Assembly: GCA_024224995.1 (NCBI GenBank)
Contig: JAAENB010001133.1
Location: forward strand, 1 to 12,793
Length of the DNA: 12,793 bases
Direction of reading: 5' to 3'
Source: a bacterium
GTDB taxonomy: Bacteria; Spirochaetota; UBA4802; UBA5550
Below the pieces are notes generated by a model. The model did not search any database, was not told the DNA's origin, and worked only from the letters and a program-made list of their open reading frames with translations. Made by a program: the position numbers and the translations under genes. How positions within the stretch are numbered: position 1 is the stretch's first letter; each line of letters begins with the position of its first letter. Of the stretch, positions 6,632-12,659 are shown in pieces.

Positions 6632-8659
6632 TTAAGGGCCAGGCCTGGTTTTATTCCGCTTAATAATCACCATCGTAACATCATCTTCACAGTTATAATT
6701 ATCAAGTCCTGCCAGGATATGGTGTTGAATAGAGCCGGGAGACTCTTTCCCTCTCTCTAAAAGGATGTTTTTTAAACGCTTATCGCCAAACATATGCTTT
6801 GACGGGAGCCTTTGATTTTTTACGCTTCCTTTTTCCCAGGCTTCGGTAATACCATCGGTATAAACGAGCATAACATCTTCGGGACCAAGAATGAGTTTTT
6901 TATTATCAAGCATGGCTTCAATATCATCGGCAATACCAATCCAAACACCATTGGTTTCCACAATTTCGACTTTTTCCTGCTTGCGGCGATAGATCATAAT
7001 ATCCTGGTGCAGACCTGAAAAAATAAATTCTCCTTCTCTAAAAGTAGATAAAACAGTAATCGTCATATACTTGTCTTCATCAAGTTTTTGGATATTACTT
7101 GAGATTGCGGAATTTATGGTAGTAAGCAGCTCCGAAGGAGGCACCTTCGGATATTTCCTAAGAATAACCTGGATTGAAGTTTGCACCATCATCATAATGA
7201 TGCCGGAAACAACACCATGACCGGAAACATCACCAATAATAATCCAGTCTCTTCCTTCCACGTTTATGACATCGTAATAATCTCCGCCAACTTCATCAGC
7301 GGGTTTCATGTAAACCGACAGCTCAAAGCCCGGGATCTCCGGCCTTTCCGGAAGAAGAACGGTCTGGATTTTTTTTGCCAGTTCCATTTCTCCCCAGAGA
7401 GCGTCCCTGGCCGATTCCAGTTCCGTGGTCCTTTCAATAACTTTAAGTTCAAGATTTTCCGAAAGGATTTGCAACTCTTTCCGAATGGTATTTATTTTAT
7501 CTCCAAGCCCCATGGAAAGCAGCAGAACCAGGGCAGCGGAGCCTATCTGCATGGACCAGGTAGTAATAAAATTTGACGGCAGCCAGGCAAAAGATTTGGC
7601 AAGATACAGAAGACTGCCAATAAAAATGATAAACCAGGATAGCAGGTAGAAATAGGCGCTTCGTTGTTTTTTCCTGTTTAATAATATGCCGCCGGCAATG
7701 TTAAATAGAATGGTAATGGCAGTAAGAATCGCGCTAATTTTAATAATTAATATATAGAAACCAATAAAAGGGGTCAGGAGGGCGATTACGCTTACAGTTA
7801 GAGGAATGAAGCTTAAACGGAAACAGAGTTTATGAAAACGAGGAGTATGCTTTTCTGTCTGCAAAAAAGTAAGCATAAACATGAATGATAAATAACTCAC
7901 CATGGCAAGGGAAAAAATGACAGATAAATTGGAAAGGAATGGAAATTCCGGCCAGAGAAACTGGTGAGCAGTACCATGCTGGTTCATGATGAACGTAAGA
8001 AAGGAGAGCAGGAACAGGATAAAATAAAGATAACTGGTGTGACGCACGGTGACAAAAAGGAAAAGATTGTATATAATTATGGCAAGAATGATGCCATAAT
8101 AGAGCATAAGAATTCTATCTTCAGTGAAGCTCTTTTTCAGCAGGCCCGATTTTTGCCATAGTTTTAAATGTATGTTGATAGCGCTGGTGGATTGAAATCT
8201 CATGTAGCAGGGATATTTTTTACCCGGATCAAGTTTAATGGGAAAAATAAAAGTCCGATAGTCATAGGCACGCTGCTTAAACGGAAAAAGGTCTCCTGTT
8301 TGAAATGGCTTTTTTTCCGGAAAAAAGAACCGGAGATCGTCAATTAAGGAGTATTCCTGCTCAAGAAAAACTTCAAGCTCTTTGGCTGTTGTGTTTTCAA
8401 GGGTAAACCGGACCCAGTACACACTTTTGGTAAATCCGAACCCCGGTTTCGCCTTTTGAGAAGGAAACCATTTGTGTTCGTTCTTTTTTCTGATTATATC
8501 GGAAAACCGTAATGTACCTTTTTTGTCTTCTAAAATATCAAGCTGTAATCCAATGGAGGAGCCGTCAATAGAACCGGAGACCTGGATTGGATTGCTATAA
8601 AGAGGTTTTATAGAAAAGAAAATTGTTGAAAAGAGTATAATTCTAAGTAAATTTTTCAT
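6632..8659 (-). CDS. 7TMR-DISM receptor fused to a SpoIIE-type PP2C serine phosphatase
   Basis: This 675-residue inner-membrane signalling protein has four parts. A signal peptide (1-22, ending LYS/N) is followed by a periplasmic beta-rich domain (about 25-175) with the 7TMR-DISMED2 look (KSVYWVRFTLEN; QEYSLIDDLRFFFP; YRTFIFPIKL). Seven hydrophobic segments lie at about 181-205, 209-226, 243-266, 280-300, 302-326, 336-357 and 368-388. A coiled coil (about 390-430) leads into the phosphatase (about 435-670). The metal-binding acidic residues are visible: GGDYYD (Asp460), GDVSGHG (Asp477), YTDGITEA (Asp602) and CEDDVTMVII (Asp659/660). Such phosphatases commonly act on anti-anti-sigma (STAS) proteins, but no STAS or anti-sigma kinase gene is in the window. 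AAGAAGG lies 5 nt before the ATG. Its stop is 2 bp from that of the convergent ligase gene. Confidence 0.92.
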   Translation of the reverse strand: MKNLLRIILFSTIFFSIKPLYSNPIQVSGSIDGSSIGLQLDILEDKKGTLRFSDIIRKKNEHKWFPSQKAKPGFGFTKSVYWVRFTLENTTAKELEVFLEQEYSLIDDLRFFFPEKKPFQTGDLFPFKQRAYDYRTFIFPIKLDPGKKYPCYMRFQSTSAINIHLKLWQKSGLLKKSFTEDRILMLYYGIILAIIIYNLFLFVTVRHTSYLYFILFLLSFLTFIMNQHGTAHQFLWPEFPFLSNLSVIFSLAMVSYLSFMFMLTFLQTEKHTPRFHKLCFRLSFIPLTVSVIALLTPFIGFYILIIKISAILTAITILFNIAGGILLNRKKQRSAYFYLLSWFIIFIGSLLYLAKSFAWLPSNFITTWSMQIGSAALVLLLSMGLGDKINTIRKELQILSENLELKVIERTTELESARDALWGEMELAKKIQTVLLPERPEIPGFELSVYMKPADEVGGDYYDVINVEGRDWIIIGDVSGHGVVSGIIMMMVQTSIQVILRKYPKVPPSELLTTINSAISSNIQKLDEDKYMTITVLSTFREGEFIFSGLHQDIMIYRRKQEKVEIVETNGVWIGIADDIEAMLDNKKLILGPEDVMLVYTDGITEAWEKGSVKNQRLPSKHMFGDKRLKNILLERGKESPGSIQHHILAGLDNYNCEDDVTMVIIKRNKTRPGP

Positions 8660-8699
8660 CTAAGCCTTCTTGATTTTGGTGCCTTTCAATGAATATCAT

Positions 8700-8728
8700 A
8701 CTGTATCATAATTAATAAGAGTTGTAAA
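8700..8728 (-). promoter_or_regulatory. Candidate promoter of the receptor-phosphatase gene
   Basis: On the minus strand TTTACA (8728-8723), a 17-nt spacer and TACAGT (8705-8700) lie about 40 nt before the start codon. Both hexamers are partial matches. Confidence 0.35.
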
Positions 8729-8771
8729 GGATAGTTTTGAGGAGTTTTTTTGAAAATTGTTACCAGAGCGG

Positions 8772-9323
8772 TCACATGGATTTAATGCGGCCGCTGCTGT
8801 CGAAAAGGATGTCCGGGTCGGCTCCGGAATAAAAACCAACTTCAATGTACCAGGGTTCAAGCCTTTCAAAATCTCCCAGTGTTCCGGCAGCGGCTCCCTC
8901 AATCAAAAGGTCAATAAACAGGTACAGAAATATGTTTCTTATTTCCCCCAGGTCATTTTCTTCGAGCGCGGGATCTCCGTTTTCATTCAACAGAGAATTA
9001 CGTTCAAAAAAAGGTTTTAATTCAATTTCGGTATCATACCCGCAGTAGTACGATCCGTTATCAAAAGCATCTCCTAAGTTGTTCGTAACATCGAATTGAA
9101 GATGAACAACCCCGCAATCATCATTCAGATCATCTAACCTGATATCAACAATTCCAATGGGCTCTTCTTTTGAATCCTCCGCCATTGAGAACAAAAATGG
9201 TTTTAATAGCTCCCGGGCCTGTTTTGCTTCGTTTTCCCAATCTATTGCGAGACACGTTTTTTTTACTTCCGGGGTCACTTTTAGTTGTGAGACTCTGTTT
9301 TTAAATTGTTCGGATAATTTCAT
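8772..9323 (-). CDS. Acidic protein of unknown function
   Basis: I do not recognise this 183-residue protein. It has no signal peptide or membrane segment and is rich in Asp and Glu, so it is probably soluble and cytoplasmic. The N-terminal third looks helical (SEQFKNRVSQLKVTPEVKK, then KQARELLKPFLFSMA). The middle has beta-strand character with conspicuous Tyr, Gly and Asn (GVVHLQFDVTNN, then NGSYYCGYDTEIEL). A hydrophobic helix (IRNIFLYLFIDLLIEGAAAG) and an aromatic C-terminal part (LEPWYIEVGFYSG) follow. AGAGAGG lies 4 nt before the ATG. It is encoded upstream of the receptor-phosphatase on the same strand, with about 110 bp between them. Its start is close to the edge of the palindrome cluster. 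Confidence 0.7.
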   Translation of the reverse strand: MKLSEQFKNRVSQLKVTPEVKKTCLAIDWENEAKQARELLKPFLFSMAEDSKEEPIGIVDIRLDDLNDDCGVVHLQFDVTNNLGDAFDNGSYYCGYDTEIELKPFFERNSLLNENGDPALEENDLGEIRNIFLYLFIDLLIEGAAAGTLGDFERLEPWYIEVGFYSGADPDILFDSSGRIKSM

Positions 9324-9405
9324 GCTACCTCTCTTAAGAAACTAAATTGTGTTTGCCCCCCAACCCCCAAAGGGGGCGCAAGAAATCTTACCCGGGGCGG
9401 TTTCC

Positions 9406-9459
9406 GTGACGTTTTTGTGTAGGGGAGAGGCATGCCTCTCCCCTACACAAAAACGTCAC
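9406..9459. repeat. Perfect 54-bp palindrome
   Basis: Each 27-nt arm is the exact reverse complement of the other with no spacer. The centre is GCATGC, the inner arm reads GTAGGGGAGAGGCA and the outer arm GTGACGTTTTTGT. I checked it base by base. As RNA or extruded DNA it would make an almost uninterrupted 25-bp hairpin. Confidence 0.95.
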
Positions 9460-9483
9460 AGAGGGGTAAACCCAAATAAACAC

Positions 9484-9517
9484 CGCGTACGGGCACGGCG
9501 CGCCGTGCCCGTACGCG
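9484..9517. repeat. Perfect 34-bp GC-rich palindrome
   Basis: The arms are 17 nt each (9484-9500 and 9501-9517) and meet at GGCGCGCC. The inner part runs GTACGGGCACGGC and returns as its exact complement. Its plan, GTA followed by a G run and closed by a C run plus TAC, parallels the core of the 54-bp palindrome 24 bp away. Confidence 0.95.
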
Positions 9518-9576
9518 TACCGAACCCTCCGGGCAATGATACCCGGGCTGAAACAGATCCGTTTTTAAAACGGTTT

Positions 9577-9624
9577 CCGGGGATGTTGCCCCGGGGTTTG
9601 GTTTTGGAGACGTTGCATGCAACG
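9577..9624. repeat. Two further small palindromes
   Basis: CCGGGG and CCCCGG pair around a 6-nt loop at 9577-9594. CGTTGCATGCAACG at 9611-9624 is a perfect 14-bp palindrome with the same GCATGC centre as the 54-bp palindrome. Just before, CCGTTTT/AAAACGG pairs around one base at 9559-9573. Confidence 0.8.
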
Positions 9625-9799
9625 CCTTTACGGGCTTGTTTTCGAAGATTTTATCCGGGGCTTTCTTCTTCATAACGTGGGTTTAAAACGAGGGTGTCAT
9701 TCTTAACCGATCACCGATCACCCGGCCCACTGGGCCACCGATTACCTTCCCTACCGGGTTCTTTACCTCATATAACCATTTTAAACTCAGATATCCCCC

Positions 9800-9841
9800 T
9801 TATCAGTCCCATATGACCCCTTACCAGTCCGATATGACCCT
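9800..9841. repeat. Tandem pair of about 21-bp repeats
   Basis: TTATCAGTCCCATATGACCC at 9800-9819 is followed by TTACCAGTCCGATATGACCC at 9821-9840, differing at two positions. A shorter degenerate match (TCAGATATCCCC) precedes them near 9787. Confidence 0.75.
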
Positions 9842-9965
9842 TTTAGACACATGTTTTCCTCAAATATAATTACACATCTTAATTTTATGTACAATTATTC
9901 CAATGTTATCATAGTACATCCTATAAATATTATAATGCATCTTATATAAATAAATCATCATCCTG

Positions 9966-10006
9966 AATATATATGAACGCATCTTAAAAATGTGTTCATA
10001 TATATT
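9966..10006. other. AT-rich long stem-loop
   Basis: AATATATATGAAC (9966-9978) is the exact reverse complement of 9994-10006. The stem continues inwards with GCAT/ATGT (one G-T pair), leaving a loop of CTTAAAA. It sits in the most AT-rich part of the gap with no gene nearby. Confidence 0.8.
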
Positions 10007-10090
10007 TAATATACTTGTATATATATTTGAGATGAGGATTATTATTTTTAATTGATACAGTTATATATTCAATTGAATACATCTTTTTAT

Positions 10091-10298
10091 GAGTCAAACA
10101 GACCTTTTTCCCGGTAAACTCATCGTTTTTAGTGTCATATAGACTTTTTTCCAGTGAAAGTTATCGTTTTTAGACTCATATAGACTTTTTTCCGGTGAAA
10201 GTTATCGTTTTTAGACTCATATGGACTTTTTTCCGGTGAAAGTTATCGTTTTTAGACTCATATAGACTTTTTTTTGAAAAAATTCATCGTTTTTTAAG
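10091..10298. repeat. Five contiguous 41-bp direct repeats
   Basis: Units start at 10091, 10133, 10174, 10215 and 10256. Copies 2 to 4 are exactly 41 bp and nearly identical: ACTCATATAGACTTTTTTCC is followed by GGTGAAAGTTATCGTTTTTAG. Copy 2 differs at its first bases and at one central base, copy 4 at one base. The outer copies 1 and 5 are diverged and 1-2 nt longer. The repeats are end to end without spacers, so this is not a CRISPR array. Role unknown: protein binding sites or a decayed minisatellite are possible. Confidence 0.9.
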
Positions 10299-10354
10299 CC
10301 AGGAGAAAAATTGAGTTCTGGGATCGATGGAAGAGTTGGTATTATAACCGGATT

Positions 10355-10376
10355 ACGTGTATGCCTGCGTACACGT
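10355..10376. other. Short hairpin upstream of the CsgG-like operon
   Basis: ACGTGTATGC (10355-10364) pairs with GCGTACACGT (10367-10376) with one T-G pair and a 2-nt centre. It lies about 100 bp before the promoter candidate, without a T tract. Confidence 0.65.
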
Positions 10377-10478
10377 CTTTACAGGTCCATTCCGTGGTGA
10401 AGATTCCGGCAAGAAACCTCTTCCCCCCTGGCCCCTGAACCCCGAGCCCTGACCCCTGAATTTTTCCCCCATTAATTG

Positions 10479-10507
10479 TTGACATTTACCACACTTTAAT
10501 ATACATT
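10479..10507 (+). promoter_or_regulatory. Candidate promoter of the CsgG-PEGA-barrel operon
   Basis: A perfect TTGACA (10479-10484), a 17-nt spacer and TACATT (10502-10507) would start transcription near 10514. The leader to the preferred start (10634) would be about 120 nt and contains a GGAGC/GCTCC hairpin near 10580-10594. Confidence 0.55.
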
Positions 10508-10633
10508 AAGAACAGGTTATTTCGCAAAGGGAGTATTATGCTTTTTTTCGACAAAAAGCGTTATCTGACGGAATTACCGGGAGCACGGGGCTCCTGCCAT
10601 ATAAACAAAAAAACCCTGGAGGTTTACAAATCT

Positions 10634-11920
10634 ATGAAGAAAAAAACGCTATTATTTGTTTTATTCGCGGCCTGTTTGCTTCTTCTTTCTTCTTCTGCCT
10701 GGGCTGCCAAAAAGACTGTGGCTGTTATGAACTTTGCCAATTACGGCGGCGGTGGTATGAAATATCTCTCCAATGCTATTCCGGAGTCTATTTCTTCGGC
10801 CCTTGCCGAGTCCGGAGATATACGGGTTATTGAAAGAAGGCAGCTGGGTAAGCTGGTAGACGAGATCGCTCTTGAGCAGTCCGGTCTGGTTGATACGGGG
10901 GATGTTTCCCGTGCCGGACAAATGGCTAAGTCCGATTACCTGATCCTGGGATCAATATCCGGGAATCCGGGGAATATAACCGTGACCATGAAGGTGGTTG
11001 AAGTTGCTTCAGGGAAAATTCTTGTGGGCAAGGTAATTAGGGCTCCACTGGCGAATGTTTTCGACAAGGCGAACCAGGCGGCGCGGTCCATGGCTGCGGT
11101 TATTTCGGGAAAAGGGATTGGGAAAATTTCGGTTTATAGTTCACCTTCAGGAGCTGAAGTCCATATTGATGGTATTTTGGTAGGCAAATCTCCTGTTATT
11201 GGATACAAGGTTACAATGGGTTCGCATGAAGTTGTAGTCAGCAAAGATGGTTATATTGAATATGACACCTCTGTATCGGTGAGTAAAAATGAACACGAAA
11301 AGCTGAAACCGGTTCTTGACGAAGCCAAATATTTGAACAGGTTTTTTATGGGGATCGGCGGTGCCTTTCTTGTACCTATCTATTCAGAGTTAAATAATTC
11401 TCCCTATTTCTATTTTGTTCTTGGACAAACCTATGGCTGGATTACAATGAGCGCGGAAATAGGATATTCTTATATAAAACATCCGCAAACTTATCTTTTT
11501 TTTGGCGACACTTACAAAACCATAGACAGGCATTACAATTTCTTTACTGTTCATGGTCATATTACTTTTGCTCCTTTCAGATTTAAATATGTATCACCTT
11601 ATGCCGGTGGCATAATAGGGTGGACCTATCTTTCAGACAGGAGATATAAAGAAGGCGGCGATGATGCGATGTTTGCCGATAATGTGGAAATTATCAGGAA
11701 TTCCCACAGAGTTGCCCTGGGAGCAGTTGGCGGAGTTACAATTATGCCATACGCGAAAGTATCAATCTTTATCGATACCCGGTTCTATGTCCATGTTCCA
11801 AAGGTTTCAAGAGAGGTTTATTACAAACCAAACTTATCCAGCGCCCTTACTACAACAAGAGAAGATTATTTTTTAACTGCATGGACTATTGGCGGCGGTC
11901 TTAAGTATCATTTTAATTAA
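10634..11920 (+). CDS. CsgG-like / PEGA / beta-barrel fusion protein
   Basis: The start at 10634 (428 residues) is preferred over the in-frame ATG at 10538 because it puts the signal peptide MKKKTLLFVLF...SAWA/AKK at the N-terminus; TGGAGG lies 11 nt upstream. The upstream ATG, with GGGAG close by, cannot be excluded and would add 32 residues. Residues 26-160 resemble CsgG/FlgO-type proteins: KKTVAVMNFANYGGGG, SISSALAESGDIRVIERRQL, AKSDYLILGSISG. Residues 163-217 are a PEGA domain: ISVYSSPSGAEVHIDG, VGKSP, GSHEVVVSKDGYIEY. Residues 235-428 alternate like outer-membrane strands and end GGGLKYHFN. CsgG is usually a lipoprotein, but the Cys here (14) sits inside the hydrophobic stretch, so ordinary signal peptidase cleavage is likelier. 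I infer an outer-membrane protein with a large periplasmic part. The next gene starts 20 nt after its stop, so they form an operon. Confidence 0.82.
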   Translation: MKKKTLLFVLFAACLLLLSSSAWAAKKTVAVMNFANYGGGGMKYLSNAIPESISSALAESGDIRVIERRQLGKLVDEIALEQSGLVDTGDVSRAGQMAKSDYLILGSISGNPGNITVTMKVVEVASGKILVGKVIRAPLANVFDKANQAARSMAAVISGKGIGKISVYSSPSGAEVHIDGILVGKSPVIGYKVTMGSHEVVVSKDGYIEYDTSVSVSKNEHEKLKPVLDEAKYLNRFFMGIGGAFLVPIYSELNNSPYFYFVLGQTYGWITMSAEIGYSYIKHPQTYLFFGDTYKTIDRHYNFFTVHGHITFAPFRFKYVSPYAGGIIGWTYLSDRRYKEGGDDAMFADNVEIIRNSHRVALGAVGGVTIMPYAKVSIFIDTRFYVHVPKVSREVYYKPNLSSALTTTREDYFLTAWTIGGGLKYHFN

Positions 11921-11940
11921 ACAAGAAGGAGGTTTATAAA

Positions 11941-12459
11941 ATGAAAACATACTATTTTCAAAATATAATAAAAATTATACTATTCCTGATAGTATCACTG
12001 TTCTTTCTAATAAATTGCAGCAGTGAAGAAACATATGTACCAACCAATCCTATTCTTAGCGGAGTTGAGAAAATTACACCGGACCCAGCCTTAAGCGGAG
12101 GAGGGATTGCCGAAAGCGGACAGTTTACATATACTGTTCCCAATGCTGTTACTGACGTAACAATCATTTTAGTACCAAGCGCCACGGAAAGTATTGAAGT
12201 TTCCGGTCATGATATTTTAAATGCTTCTTACCTTGGCAACTCAACATTTAATCCAAACAACCAGACAATGAGTACAAGCAGTGTAAGCGCAAGTGATTTA
12301 TACACATACACCCTTTCGACAAATTCATTCTCTCCAAGTGCGTATGGTTTAACAGCATCAAGTCCAATTATATACAAATGGGCTGTTATTGGTTACACCA
12401 GTGATGGAGTAATATATGCGGCCAGTCCCGAATTTACTACAACAATAACCTGGGAATGA
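11941..12459 (+). CDS. Small secreted lipoprotein, operon partner of the CsgG-like protein
   Basis: This 172-residue protein starts at an ATG with AAGGAGG 8 nt upstream, the strongest ribosome binding site in the window. A lysine-containing start and a long hydrophobic stretch end in the lipobox LINC with Cys26, followed by SSEE. The Asp-free +2 position gives no inner-membrane retention signal. The mature part is rich in Ser, Thr and Gly and looks all-beta: GQFTYTVPNAVTDVTIILVP, then IIYKWAVIGYTSDG and AASPEFTTTITW. The last segment resembles the final strands of a fibronectin-III or Ig-like fold, but I would not assign a family. No function is known. The tight spacing suggests it works with, or is co-exported with, the upstream protein. 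Confidence 0.82.
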   Translation: MKTYYFQNIIKIILFLIVSLFFLINCSSEETYVPTNPILSGVEKITPDPALSGGGIAESGQFTYTVPNAVTDVTIILVPSATESIEVSGHDILNASYLGNSTFNPNNQTMSTSSVSASDLYTYTLSTNSFSPSAYGLTASSPIIYKWAVIGYTSDGVIYAASPEFTTTITWE

Positions 12460-12469
12460 TAAAATAGAT

Positions 12470-12515
12470 TTATTCCCGGGGGAAATATATTTTAGATTTC
12501 AACCTCCGGGAATAA
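12470..12515 (+). terminator. Stem-loop after the lipoprotein gene, possible terminator
   Basis: TTATTCCCGG (12470-12479) pairs perfectly with CCGGGAATAA (12506-12515) around a 26-nt loop, starting 11 nt after the stop codon. The sequence after it is TTATT followed by an A run, not a T run, so it is not a textbook intrinsic terminator. Confidence 0.4.
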
Positions 12516-12532
12516 TTATTAAAAAAAATAAT

Positions 12533-12658
12533 TTACCGTTCTTGAAATAATTTACCAGCTCGCCAGTCATAATAACCTGTAGCTTTTACACTACTTCCAC
12601 CACTTACACTGGAATATCGACCTGTCGCCCAATTCCAAACCCCTCCGCTAATACTATA
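12533..12658 (-). pseudogene. C-terminal fragment of an unrecognised gene, cut by an IS end
   Basis: On the minus strand 41 codons are open from the IS boundary to a TAA at 12535-12533. They read YSISGGVWNWATGRYSSVSG, then GSSVKATGYYDWRAGKLFQER. The Trp, Tyr and Gly content is protein-like rather than random. The frame stops being protein-like where the IS sequence begins. The family is not recognised, and the fragment could be a chance open frame. Confidence 0.4.
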
Positions 12659-12659
12659 G

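Larger units (their letters stand above)
9351..9681. repeat. Palindrome cluster, long copy of the hairpin-rich repeat
   Basis: The left border GTTTGCCCCCCAACCCC and the block AGGGGGCGCAAGA match 3453-3469 and 3491-3503. The right side CATAACGTGGG (9671-9681) matches 3547-3557. Between these the long copy holds about 270 bp made largely of perfect palindromes: 9364-9376, 9406-9459, 9484-9517, 9559-9573, 9577-9594 and 9611-9624. The short copy has different hairpins in its place. Either other palindromic elements inserted into this copy, or the two share only end modules. Confidence 0.6.
9324..10537. other. 1.2-kb gene-free region built from repeats and palindromes
   Basis: No open frame here has a ribosome binding site plus plausible protein composition; the longest (9349-9675) is a reading of palindromes. 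Three zones are visible. 9351-9690 is GC-rich and full of perfect inverted repeats. 9700-10085 begins with short direct repeats and turns strongly AT-rich with a long stem-loop. 10091-10298 is an array of 41-bp direct repeats. The rest (10299-10480) contains a hairpin at 10355-10376 and a CCCCTGA-like microrepeat at 10425-10460 before the operon promoter. I recognise no tRNA, rRNA, riboswitch or consensus DnaA boxes. Confidence 0.65.

Noticed and set aside
7181..7649. Plus-strand open frames opposite the receptor-phosphatase
   Set aside because: They are antisense shadows of a gene with intact catalytic motifs.
9406..9517. Terminal inverted repeats of an insertion sequence
   Set aside because: The two palindromes differ from each other and no transposase lies between or next to them.
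9349..9675. 108-codon plus-strand and 76-codon minus-strand open frames as genes
   Set aside because: Both are readings of the palindromes (low-complexity, Pro/Arg-rich), with no ribosome binding site.
10091..10298. CRISPR array
   Set aside because: The 41-bp units are contiguous with no unique spacers, and no cas gene is present.
9690..10320. Replication origin
   Set aside because: AT-rich sequence and repeats are suggestive, but I see no consensus TTATCCACA boxes and no dnaA, dnaN or rep gene.
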